A stretch of DNA of 64,000 bases, from NCBI RefSeq assembly GCF_002563715.1, contig NZ_PDJJ01000001.1, positions 3,658,001-3,722,000 on the forward strand, in the 5' to 3' direction. The first letter of the stretch is position 1, and each line of letters starts with the position of its first letter. The stretch is from Isoptericola jiangsuensis (GTDB taxonomy: Bacteria; Actinomycetota; Actinomycetes; Actinomycetales; Cellulomonadaceae). Below the pieces are notes generated by a model. The model was not told the origin of the DNA. It made no database searches and worked only from the letters and a program-made list of their open reading frames with translations. The position numbers were made by a program, and so were the translations under genes. This document shows, piece after piece, positions 18,454-27,100 of this stretch.

Positions 18454-19419
18454 TCAGAGCAGCTCGACGTCGTCCGCCTGCGGCCCGCGGTCGCTCTGGC
18501 GGACCTTGAAGCGGACGCGCTCGCCCTCCTCCAGGAACTCCTCGCCCCGCAGGACGGAGACGTGCACGAACAGGTCGTCGCCACCCGAGTCCGGGCGGAT
18601 GAAGCCGAAGCCGCGGTCGGCGTCGTAGCGCGCGACCGTGCCCTCGCCACCGCGCGCCGGCGCGCCGGAGCCGCCGGGACGGCCGCCCCGACCACGGTCG
18701 GCGCCACCGCGGCCACGGTCGCCGCCACGGTCACCGCCACGCGCACCGCCGCGCGGGCGCCCGCCCACCACCTGGACGTCGCGGGCGTTCGGCCCCTTGT
18801 CGCCGGCGAAGACCTCGAAGGCCACGCGGTCGCCCTCGACGAGCCCGGTCAGCCCGCGGCCCAGCGCCTTGGCGTGGACGAACACGTCCTCGCCGCCCGC
18901 GTCGGGCGTGATGAACCCGAAGCCCTTGCCCTCGTCGTACCAGGTCACCGTGCCGTCCGCGCCGTCGGAAGCCGACGCGGCGGCCGCGGCCCCGAGCGGC
19001 AGCAGGTTGTCCGCCTGGGGACCCTTCTCGCCGTCGACCACGAGGAACGCCACGCGCTGGCCCTCGGCGATCACCCCGCCGGTGACGATGGCCGAGCTGT
19101 GCACGAAGATCTCGCCCCGACCGTCGTCGGGCGTGACGAAGCCGTACCCCTTGGCGGGCTCGTACCAGTTGACGGTGCCGAGCACGCCGAGCGCCGCGTC
19201 GTCGGCGACGTCGCCCGTGACACGGACGTGACGCGCCTGCGGGCCGCGGTCACCCTCGCCCACCTCGAACTCGACGGCCTGCCCCTCCCGGAGCTGCTTC
19301 GGGCCGTCGTCGCCGACGATCTCGGACGCGTGGACGAACAGGTCCTCGGCGTCGTTGCCGAGGTCGATGAAACCGAACCCTCGGTCGGTGTCGAACCATC
19401 GGACAGTTCCCTGGGGCAC
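18454..19419 (-). CDS. Protein with four tandem cold-shock domains and an RGG-rich linker
   Basis: 321 residues from GTG 19419, with GACGAGGAG six bases upstream. Four complete cold-shock domains lie at about 4-67, 81-142, 156-218 and 260-321. Each has RNP1 (RGFGFI 13-18, KGYGFV 90-95, KGFGFI 165-170, RGFGFI 269-274) and RNP2 (DLFVH 26-30, EIFVH 103-107, DVFVH 178-182, DLFVH 282-286), and ends with the motif G-P-x-A. Residues 221-258 are a Gly/Arg/Asp linker with repeated RGG and RGGD, like the disordered RNA-binding arms of some eukaryotic proteins. Ordinary bacterial Csp proteins are about 67 residues with one domain. It should bind single-stranded nucleic acid along an extended site, as an RNA chaperone. 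Monocistronic. Confidence 0.92.
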   Translation of the reverse strand: MPQGTVRWFDTDRGFGFIDLGNDAEDLFVHASEIVGDDGPKQLREGQAVEFEVGEGDRGPQARHVRVTGDVADDAALGVLGTVNWYEPAKGYGFVTPDDGRGEIFVHSSAIVTGGVIAEGQRVAFLVVDGEKGPQADNLLPLGAAAAASASDGADGTVTWYDEGKGFGFITPDAGGEDVFVHAKALGRGLTGLVEGDRVAFEVFAGDKGPNARDVQVVGGRPRGGARGGDRGGDRGRGGADRGRGGRPGGSGAPARGGEGTVARYDADRGFGFIRPDSGGDDLFVHVSVLRGEEFLEEGERVRFKVRQSDRGPQADDVELL

Positions 19420-19525
19420 GGCGGACTCCTCGTCGTTGCTGACAGTGCTGACCTCCAGTGTCCCCCCGGAACGAGTCACAGGCGGGCCAGGTGCGGGCCG
19501 CAGGGCTGTTGCGTGGGACACCCCG

Positions 19526-19750
19526 TCAGACGCACGTCCAGCAGTAGAGCCGGTCGTCGGCGTCGGCGGCACGGCGCGCGAGCGCCGCGAGATCGACGAC
19601 GAACGGGAGCAGGTCCTCCCCCGTCGCCCCGTACAGCTCCTCCGCGGTCGCCCACCGTTCGGCCACCGGTCCTGCGTCCTCCTGCCGGAGGGAGGCCAGC
19701 ACGTCCCGCGTCGTCACGGCGAGCTCGACGGCCCACGGCCCCTCGGACAC
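19526..19750 (-). CDS. Small hypothetical protein ending LYCWTCV
   Basis: 74 residues from GTG 19750; the frame is open further upstream but the residues there look non-coding. An internal GTG (VTTRDVL) would shorten it by 11. The body is helical and acidic ([23 protein letters not shown]), with a distinctive C-terminus [11 protein letters not shown] do not recognise a named family. It is divergent from the WXG100 cluster, with the 28-bp palindrome midway between the two starts. Confidence 0.5.
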   Translation of the reverse strand: MSEGPWAVELAVTTRDVLASLRQEDAGPVAERWATAEELYGATGEDLLPFVVDLAALARRAADADDRLYCWTCV

Positions 19751-19806
19751 GCTCCGAGGTCGTCCCGTCCACGGCCCCGTCAGCGGCTGACCAGCCCGTC
19801 CGCCCG

Positions 19807-19834
19807 GGTCGATGGGGAGAACTCCCCATCGACC
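19807..19834. promoter_or_regulatory. 28-bp perfect palindrome upstream of the WXG100 cluster
   Basis: Arms GGTCGATGGGGAG and CTCCCCATCGACC around AA. The inner 14 bases are identical to the box at 4620-4633. The core ends 24 bp before the -10-like TACGGT at 19852-19857, exactly as in front of the LPXTG gene. It also lies halfway between two divergent starts (19750 and 19894). Confidence 0.65.
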
Positions 19835-19851
19835 GGACGCTCGCCGGAGGC

Positions 19852-19857
19852 TACGGT
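19852..19857 (+). promoter_or_regulatory. -10 element of the WXG100 cluster
   Basis: TACGGT, about 37 bases before the ATG. No clear -35 hexamer is seen: that position falls in the outer palindrome arm, which would fit activation from the palindrome. Confidence 0.45.
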
Positions 19858-19893
19858 TCTGCCGACCAGGGTGACGAGCACGGGGGGCGGAGC

Positions 19894-20193
19894 ATGGCCG
19901 GGTACGACCTGTCCATCGACATGGCAACGCTGACGACGCTGGCCGACGACCTGTCCGCCATCGTGCGCGAGCTGGAGAACTCCGAGTCACGGGCCGGCTC
20001 GGCGGCGGAGGCGACGGGCCACGACGAGCTGGCGGACCGCCTGCACGACTTCTCGGACAAGTGGCGGATCAAGCGCGAGGACATGCTGTCCGACGTGCAG
20101 AAGCTCAGCGGGATCATGACGCAGATCGTCGACACGTTCACGCAGGTCGACGCCGACCTCGCGCGGGCGCTCGAGGACGCGGCGGAGAAGTAG
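19894..20193 (+). CDS. WXG100-like small helical protein
   Basis: 99 residues, the size of ESAT-6/WXG100 substrates. The sequence is two long amphipathic helices; the turn region is FSDKWRIKREDMLSDVQKL, with Trp57 in the usual place but Arg-Ile instead of x-Gly. The C-terminus (DADLARALEDAAEK) lacks a clear Y-x-x-x-D/E export motif. GGGGGGCGG lies a few bases before the ATG. The next gene follows 10 bp later behind TAGGAGG. Such proteins are secreted as dimers by type VII systems or stay as partners of larger effectors. No Ecc component is encoded in this window. Confidence 0.75.
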   Translation: MAGYDLSIDMATLTTLADDLSAIVRELENSESRAGSAAEATGHDELADRLHDFSDKWRIKREDMLSDVQKLSGIMTQIVDTFTQVDADLARALEDAAEK

Positions 20194-20203
20194 GAGGCCG
20201 GCG

Positions 20204-21616
20204 ATGGCGGACACGCAGTGGGAAGAGCTCGACGGGTCGGCGACCCTCGTGCGGTCGAAGGCGGACCGGTACACGGCGATCGCGGACGCGATCCAGCGGT
20301 CGACGAAGGCCCTGGACAGCATCGTCACCGAGATCAGCACGAAGTCGCTGGCGATGGACGAGACCCGCAATCTCGCGGAGACGGTGCGGGAGAGCATCGA
20401 CAAGGCGCAGCTGCGCTACCACGAGGCGGGCGACGCCCTGTCGACGTACGCGGACGGGCTGGAGGCCGCGAAGGACCGGGCGAACCCGGCGGCGCGCGAG
20501 CTGCGGCGCCTGCGCGACGAGCTGAGCACGGCGCGCACCCGGGCGTGGGCGGCGCAGACCGACGTGGACTCGCTGCCGGCGACCGCCACCCCCGAGGAGC
20601 GGGCGGAGGCGACCGGCGCGTCGACCCGCGCCGGGAACCACGTCGGCGACCTGGAGGCGCAGGTCACGCACCAGGAGAACGAGTGGACGGCCGGGCACCA
20701 GGCCAAGGACTCCGCGGCGCGGAAGGCCGCGTCGCAGATCGAGGAGGTCGTCACCGGCAAGCTCGCGCACGGGCTGAAGGACGGCTTCTGGGACAAGGCC
20801 GGCGAGGTCTGGGACGGCGTCTACAAGATCGTCAAGATCGTCTGCGACGTCGCGGGCATCCTCGCGATCTTCCTGTCGTGGGTGCCGATCCTCGGGCAGG
20901 TGCTGCTGGTGCTGGCCGCGGTGGGCGCGATCCTGGCGGTGGTGAACGCGGTCTTCAACGCGGCGCGGGGCAAGGGTTCGTGGTGGGGCGTCGTCGGCGC
21001 CGCGGCGCTGGCCGTGCTGTCGCTGTTCGGCGGCAAGGCGATCAGCGCGATCGCCAAGTACTCCAAGGCGCGGATCGTCGTGCAGTCGGCGGGGCGGATG
21101 TCGCCGCGGGTCGCGAAGGCGACGTTCGGCACGACGACGCTGAAGAGCACGCGCAAGGTGTTCGCGATGACGACGGGTCAGCGTGTCACGGGCGTCCTGA
21201 AGTCGCCGTTCGTCCGCTCGGCGGGCGACAAGGCGGTGGCCGGGATGATCAAGAACGGCGCGTACTCCCAGGCCGCGAGGAAGCTGTTCCCCAACCCGTT
21301 CTCGGGCGCCGGGATGCGGGCGCTGTTCCGCAACGACGACGTCGCGGACATGCTCAGCACGATGGCGATCGCGGGGACCCGGGTCGACAACGTGGCCTCG
21401 ACGACGGCGTCCGTCGCCGCGGTCGGCGCGATCGGCATCACGACGTTCAACGGGGTGCGCAACACGATCTCGGCGGCGAGCGAGCTGGGCTACGGCGACC
21501 CGGGCCACGCGCTCGGTCCTGGTGTGTCGCTCGGGTCGAGCCCGCTGGGCGGCCCGTACGGCAACCTGGTGGGCGGCGCGATCAAGCTCGCGGGCGACGC
21601 GATCCCGCCGAACTGA
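20204..21616 (+). CDS. WXG/LXG-like membrane-active protein, possible type VII effector
   Basis: 470 residues; ribosome site TAGGAGG six bases before the ATG. Residues 1-200 are almost entirely helical and charged, starting MADTQWEELDGSATLVRSKADRYTAIADAI, like the N-terminal helical targeting domain of long WXG/LXG proteins, with a coiled-coil segment near 85-170. Two strongly hydrophobic stretches follow (about 209-245 and 259-279), then a basic region rich in Lys/Arg/Gly and a third weaker hydrophobic segment (about 397-415). The tail is Gly/Pro-rich. No nuclease, NADase or lipase motif is visible. It could be a pore-forming effector, or a membrane structural part of the cluster. The pairing with a WXG100 protein supports a type VII link; the function is inferred. 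Confidence 0.6.
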   Translation: MADTQWEELDGSATLVRSKADRYTAIADAIQRSTKALDSIVTEISTKSLAMDETRNLAETVRESIDKAQLRYHEAGDALSTYADGLEAAKDRANPAARELRRLRDELSTARTRAWAAQTDVDSLPATATPEERAEATGASTRAGNHVGDLEAQVTHQENEWTAGHQAKDSAARKAASQIEEVVTGKLAHGLKDGFWDKAGEVWDGVYKIVKIVCDVAGILAIFLSWVPILGQVLLVLAAVGAILAVVNAVFNAARGKGSWWGVVGAAALAVLSLFGGKAISAIAKYSKARIVVQSAGRMSPRVAKATFGTTTLKSTRKVFAMTTGQRVTGVLKSPFVRSAGDKAVAGMIKNGAYSQAARKLFPNPFSGAGMRALFRNDDVADMLSTMAIAGTRVDNVASTTASVAAVGAIGITTFNGVRNTISAASELGYGDPGHALGPGVSLGSSPLGGPYGNLVGGAIKLAGDAIPPN

Positions 21617-21688
21617 TCCCGACGAACCGTTGCCCGTACGATGGCCGGACGCCCGGCGACGGGCGGCCGGACCCGAGGAGAGGACCCC

Positions 21689-22348
21689 GTGACACGCAGG
21701 CTGGTCGGCTACGAGCTGACGCTCGGTGAAGGCTGGACGGTCGTACCGGAGGCCCCGTTCGACGTGGCGGCGTGGGCGGCGCAGGTGGCCCGCCACCTCG
21801 TCGGCCCCGACGCGCCCTCCCCCACGACCGTGCCCTCGTTGTCGCCCGACGCCGCGCAGGCGTTCACGTCGGACCCCGTCGCCGACCTGACGGCGGCCGT
21901 CGTCGCGGTGGTGGAGGCCGCGTCGGGCACGGGCGTCGACGCCCTGACGACGGCCTTCCTCGTCCGTGACCCGTCCTCGGGCACGGTGGACGCCATGGTG
22001 ACGCTGGTGGCGCAGGCCGACCTGACGCCCGAGGCGTTCCTCGCGGACCTGGAGCGGCTGGTCGCGGAGGCGGACGACCCGCCGTACCTGTTCGCGCAGC
22101 AGGTCGAGGCCGACCTCCCCGCGGGGGACGGCCGCGGCGCGCACCTCATGATCGGGCACGTGGACGCCGACCTCGGCCAGGAGGTCGCGCACCTGGAGGA
22201 GCGGGTGGTGCTCGGCGTGTTCCCGCCGGGCTGCCCGGACATGATCGAGCTGACCGCGGTGTCGGCCGGCGTGGGCGTGTTCGACGACATGCCGCAGGCC
22301 GTGCTGGACCTCGCCGCGGGCCTGACGGTGGAGCTGGGGCAGGCATGA
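21689..22348 (+). CDS. Hypothetical protein of the WXG100 cluster (first of a related pair)
   Basis: 219 residues from GTG 21689, with GAGGAGAGG upstream. A -10-like TACGAT at 21636-21641, just after the previous stop, suggests an internal promoter. No signal peptide or membrane helix. The pattern (ELTLGEGWTVVPEAPFDVAAWAAQVARHLV) resembles the start of the next gene's product (LRIVLPGTWGNVPLADPAESATYVRRLV): a beta strand, G-x-W-x-x-V-P, then an amphipathic helix. The two may be paralogues. Family not recognised; a cytoplasmic chaperone or immunity role is possible from position alone. Confidence 0.6.
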   Translation: MTRRLVGYELTLGEGWTVVPEAPFDVAAWAAQVARHLVGPDAPSPTTVPSLSPDAAQAFTSDPVADLTAAVVAVVEAASGTGVDALTTAFLVRDPSSGTVDAMVTLVAQADLTPEAFLADLERLVAEADDPPYLFAQQVEADLPAGDGRGAHLMIGHVDADLGQEVAHLEERVVLGVFPPGCPDMIELTAVSAGVGVFDDMPQAVLDLAAGLTVELGQA

Positions 22349-22974
22349 CGCGCGAGGTCGGTTTCCACGAGGGTCGCCTGCGGATCGTCCTGCCGGGGAC
22401 CTGGGGCAACGTGCCCCTGGCGGACCCCGCGGAGTCCGCGACGTACGTGCGCCGCCTGGTGCGGCGTCAGGTCGGCCCGGCGGACCGGCTCGCCCGGGCC
22501 CGTCGCGAGGCCACGCAGGAGATCCTGGAGAACGTCGCCGCGGCGCGCGCCGTCGGCGTGCACACCTACCTGACGTCGCTGGAGCTGCTGCCGGGCGTGC
22601 CGTTCCCCGCGGCGCTGCTCGCGATCGACGAGGAGTGGCCGGCCGCGGCGGCCGAGCTGCTCACCGCCGGGGACGTCGCGGGCGCCCTGCGCGCCGCGTT
22701 CCCCGACGGCGAGGTGGCCGAGCAGCGCAGCGGCCCCGTCGCCCGCGTCGTCGAGATGACGCGCGGTGCGACGCCCGACGGCGACGAGGTCCTCACGATG
22801 CGCCTGGAGTACCACGTGCCGTACCCGGACCGCTCGCGGCTGCTCCTGGCCCGCGTCAACGTGCCGGGCATCCCGTCGGCCGAGCCGTTCGCGACGCTGT
22901 TCGACGAGATCCTGGACTCCCTGACGTTCATGGAGCAGGTGCCCGCCGAGGCCGCGGCGACCGCCTCGTCATGA
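22345..22974 (+). CDS. Hypothetical protein of the WXG100 cluster (second of a related pair)
   Basis: 209 residues; its ATG overlaps the preceding stop (ATGA). It opens with a strand and G-T-W-G-N-V-P-L-A-D-P, then a basic helix (RRLVRRQVGPADRLARARREA), and later beta-rich segments (VLTMRLEYHVPYPDRSRLLLARVNVPGI). No secretion signal. It looks like a soluble alpha/beta protein related to its upstream neighbour. The tight coupling implies that the two act together. Function unknown. Confidence 0.6.
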   Translation: MTREVGFHEGRLRIVLPGTWGNVPLADPAESATYVRRLVRRQVGPADRLARARREATQEILENVAAARAVGVHTYLTSLELLPGVPFPAALLAIDEEWPAAAAELLTAGDVAGALRAAFPDGEVAEQRSGPVARVVEMTRGATPDGDEVLTMRLEYHVPYPDRSRLLLARVNVPGIPSAEPFATLFDEILDSLTFMEQVPAEAAATASS

Positions 22975-23771
22975 CGGACGGCCCGCACGTCGCCCCCCAC
23001 GCGCAGGACGCACCGCTGCCGGTGGCGCGGCGCGTGCTGCGCCCGCTCGGCTACCTGCTCGTCGGGCTGGTGTGGACGGCGCTGGCGCTGGTCGTGCTGG
23101 CGCTGGGGCCGGGGATCCTGCTCTGGGCTGCGCTCGACGGCGGCCTGGAGCTCGCCCCGCTGCTGGCGGGCCCGGCGTCCGACCCGGGCGAGGCCGTCGC
23201 CCTGCTCCTGGCCGTGCCCCTGCTGGTCGTGCTCTGGGGGGCAGGCGTGCTGGGCGTCCTCCCGGCGGCCACGTGGCCGCTCGCCGCCCTGTCGTTCGTG
23301 TACGTCGCCCGCTCGTTCGACCCGCGCCGCGCGCACGAGCCCCTGTCGGCGACGCGACGTGTCGGGCCGGGTGCCGCGACCGGCGTGCCGACCGCCTTCT
23401 CGGTGGCGCTGTCGTTGCAGCCCGTCCACGGCACCCGCACCACGGACCTGCTCATGCGCTGGTACGTCACGGGCTGGCAGCCCGAGGTCCGGCAGGTCGT
23501 GGCCATGCTGCCCGCCGGCGCCGCCTGGCTGCTGGCGTTCGCCGGGATCGCGCAGGACGTCCCCGTCGCGGCCCGCGTCGCGCTGCTGGTCGCCGCCGCG
23601 GCCCTGGCCGCGTGGAGCGCCGTTCTCGCCCGCCGCGCGTGGCGACGCCGCTTCCACGACGCCCCTGTGCTCGGCGACGTGCCGGTGTCCGCCCTCGACC
23701 CGGCGCAGCGACGGGCCCGGCTCGCCGCGGCCCGGGCCCGGCGCGGCACGCGCACCCGTCCCGGTCGCTGA
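22971..23771 (+). CDS. Hypothetical integral membrane protein, last gene of the WXG100 cluster
   Basis: 266 residues; ATGA overlap with the preceding stop. About five hydrophobic segments: near residues 25-50, 65-85, 85-105, 178-195 and 200-220, with a loop containing RRAHEPLSATRR and RWYVTGWQPEVRQV. The C-terminus is strongly basic (RRARLAAARARRGTRTRPGR), expected inside. No family recognised. It closes a chain of three 4-bp-overlapping genes and may anchor the soluble pair at the membrane. Confidence 0.6.
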   Translation: MTDGPHVAPHAQDAPLPVARRVLRPLGYLLVGLVWTALALVVLALGPGILLWAALDGGLELAPLLAGPASDPGEAVALLLAVPLLVVLWGAGVLGVLPAATWPLAALSFVYVARSFDPRRAHEPLSATRRVGPGAATGVPTAFSVALSLQPVHGTRTTDLLMRWYVTGWQPEVRQVVAMLPAGAAWLLAFAGIAQDVPVAARVALLVAAAALAAWSAVLARRAWRRRFHDAPVLGDVPVSALDPAQRRARLAAARARRGTRTRPGR

Positions 23772-23793
23772 ACCCTCGCCGGGGGTCGTCCCG

Positions 23794-24045
23794 TCAGGCG
23801 CCGCCCGGCTCGTCGCCGTCGTTGCGGAGCGCCGCGATGCGCCGCGCGGTCACGACCGCGCCGACGACGAACACGGCGACGATGACGACGACCAGCACCG
23901 GCACGCCCAGGACGTCGCCCAGGAGGTCGAACCCGGCGAACGCGCCGACGAACGCGAGCGCGACGGCGATCGCGCCGCCCAGCATCACCGGGTTCTCCAG
24001 CTTCTGCGCGCGGGAGTCGTCGGGACGGCGTCGGTCGGCGGCCAT
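23794..24045 (-). CDS. Small two-helix membrane protein
   Basis: 83 residues with two membrane helices (VMLGGAIAVALAFVGAFAG and VLVVVIVAVFVVGAVVTARR) and a charged tail. CTGGAG lies about eight bases before the ATG. No family recognised. It is convergent with the WXG100 cluster and divergent from the S8 protease gene. Confidence 0.6.
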   Translation of the reverse strand: MAADRRRPDDSRAQKLENPVMLGGAIAVALAFVGAFAGFDLLGDVLGVPVLVVVIVAVFVVGAVVTARRIAALRNDGDEPGGA

Positions 24046-24198
24046 GGGGGCACTCCAGGTGATCGGCGGCGGTCGGCGACTCGCACGCTAGCACCCGGCC
24101 CGGTGGCGACTGTGCGACATGACGCGTTCCCGCCAGCCCTGACCCCTCCCCAGGGGCCCGTCGTTCGGCGACAGTGGGCGCACCGAAGGGAGTTCTCC

Positions 24199-27100
24199 AT
24201 GTTCCAGCACGCCCGCGTGCGCCGGACGGCGGCCACCGTCGCCGCGTCCGCCCTGCTCGCGACCTCGGCGGCGACAGCCGTCGCAGGGTCCGCCACCGCC
24301 GACGACCAGCCACCGACCGACCCGACGACCACCGTCGAGGCCACCTCCTCCTGGGCCACGTTCACCCTCGTCACGGGTGACGTCGTCGAGGCCCGCATCG
24401 ACGACGACGGGAACGTCGCCGAGGCCCGCCTCGTCACGGACGGCGTGGAAGCCGTCTCCTCCAGCTGGGTCTCCGACGGCCACACCTACGTGGTGCCGCC
24501 CGCCGCGCAGCCCCTCGTCGACTCCGGCGAGCTCGACCTGCGCCTGTTCGACGTCACCCGCCTGTGGGAGGACGGCTACGACGACGCCTCCACCGACACC
24601 CTGCCCGTCATCGTCGAGTACGCGGACGGGGCGCAGGCGCGCTCCCAGGCCCGCGGGACGGTGACGACGGTCGAGCTGGACGAGATCGACGCCGCCGCCG
24701 TGTCGGTCGACAAGGACCGCGCCGCGGCCGCCTGGACCGCGCTGGAGCCGGGCTCCGCGGCCCGGTCGAGCGCGGGCGTGGAGCGGATCTGGCTGGACGC
24801 CAAGGTGCACGGCACGTCCGTGGTCGACGGCCTGTCGCCGACCGTCCCCCTGACCGGCGCGGGCGTCGCCCACGAGCTCGGGTTCGACGGGACCGGCGTC
24901 ACCGTGGCCGTGCTCGACACGGGCTACGACCCCGCCCACGTCGACCTGGCGGGCCAGGTCGAGGCGTCGCGGTCGTTCGTCACGTACGGCGGCACGACCG
25001 TCCAGGACGCGAACGGGCACGGCACGCACGTCGCCGGGTCCGTCGCGGGCACGGGCGCCGCGTCGGACGGCACGTACGCGGGTGTCGCCCCGGGCGCCGA
25101 CCTGCTGGTCGGCAAGGTCCTCGGCGACGACGGCTCGGGCCAGACCTCGTGGATCCTCGCGGGCATGCAGTGGGCCGTGGACTCCGGCGCGGACGTGGTG
25201 TCGATGTCGCTGGGCAACTCGGGCGCGACCTCGTGCACCGGCCCCGACGTCTCGCTCGTGCAGGCCCTGTCGGACGAGGCGCTGTTCGTCATCGCCGCCG
25301 GCAACGACGGCCTGCACAGCACGGTCGCGACCCCGGGCTGCGCCCCCGCCGCGCTGACCGTCGGCGCGGTCGACCGCGACGACGCCACGGCGTACTTCTC
25401 CAGCCGCGGCCCGTCGGTCGGCGGCAACGCCGCGAAGCCGGACATCGCCTCCCAGGGCGTCGACGTCGTCTCCGCCCGCACGGGCGGCGGCACCGACCTG
25501 CCGTACGTCGCGTACTCGGGCACCTCGATGGCGACGCCGCACGTCGCCGGTGGCGCCGCGCTCGTCCTGCAGGCGCACCCGGACTGGACGCCCGCGCAGG
25601 TCAAGGCCGCGCTGACGTCGTCCGTCAAGGACACCGACGCCCCGCCGCTGGAGCAGGGCGCCGGTCCGATGGACGTCGGCCGGGCCGTCGGGCAGACCGT
25701 CACCGGCACGCCGGGCGTCGAGCTCGCGTCGTTCCCGTACCCGCAGACCGGGTCCGCGCCGGTCACCCGCACGGTGACCCTCACCAACACCTCGGCCGCC
25801 GACGTCACCCTGGACCTCGCGCTCGAGGCGTACGGCCAGGACGGCACCGCGGTGCCGCGGCGGCTGCTCACCCTCGGGGCGGCGAAGGGTCGTGTCGTCG
25901 TGCCCGCCGGCGGCACCGCCGACGTGCCCGTCGTCGTCGACCCGACGGCTCCGCTGAAGGCCGACGACCACGGCACCGTCACCGGTCGCCTCGTCGGCAC
26001 CGGGTCGGGCGTGCGCGTCACCGTGCCGTTCTCCGTCCTGGTGAAGGGCCCGACGGCGCCCGTCACCTTCACGGCGGCGGACCGCTTCGGCCAGGTGCCG
26101 GACGCCAACTCGTCGTTCCAGATCATCGACGTCGAGCGGGGTACCGCCTACCGCTACGGCGCGGGCTACGGCCCGCTGACGTTCACCCTGCCGCACGGCA
26201 CGTACGAGGTCGCGGGCGTCCTGCTCACCCGTGACGAGCCCGGCAACAACGGCCAGGTCGCCTCCGTCTCGCTGGTCCGCCAGCGGGTGAAGGTGGACGG
26301 CGCGACCACGGTGGCGCTCGACGCCCGCGAGGCCGAGGAGCTGTCGTGGAAGGCCGACCGGCCGACCGAGGCCCAGGGCTACTCCATCGGCTACACGTAC
26401 GCGCTCGGTGAGCGCGGGACGCGCCGCACCGGCGTCCTGACCACGGTCCCGTCGTACGTCAAGCACCTCTACACGACGCCCGGCCAGGTCGGTGACCGGT
26501 ACACGTTCGAGGCCACCGCTCGCCTCACCGCTCCCGGCGTCGTCATGACGACCGGCACCGGACGCACCGTCGACGACCTCCCCCTGGCGTTCGCGCCGGC
26601 GTTCGACGGCACCGGGTCCGCCCCCGTCGTCCACGCCGGTCCGGGCACCGCGGCGAACCTCGCCGCCGCCGACGTCGAGGGCAAGGTCGTCCTGGTCGAC
26701 GCCGCCACCGCCGTGCAGGGCGGCAACGCCGTGCAGTGGGACCGGGCCCTCGCGGGCCGCGGTGCCGTGGGCATCCTCGCGTACTCCTCGACGAACGTGG
26801 GCCGCATCCAGCTCTCGGGCCTCGGGGTGACGCTGCCGATCGCGTCGATCACCCGCGCCGACGCGACCGACCTCATCGACGCGGGCGACGCCGCGACCCT
26901 CGCGTGGGCCGGCACGTCCGTCGCGTCGAGCCCGGTCGCCTACAACGTGGCCACCGTCCTCGACGGCCGCGTCCCGACCGGCACCCAGCGGGTCAAGGAC
27001 AAGGATCTGGCGACCGTGCCGACCACGTTCTACGCGCAGGGCGACACGAACCGCGTCTGGTACACGGATGTCGCGCTGAGCATGCCGGGGATCTCCTCGA

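Noticed and set aside
24188-24198. GGGAGTTCTCC before the S8 protease as a third copy of the GGGGAGAACTCCCC box
   Set aside because: Only four-base arms match, it overlaps the ribosome-binding site and abuts the ATG, so it cannot sit at -43; likely coincidence.
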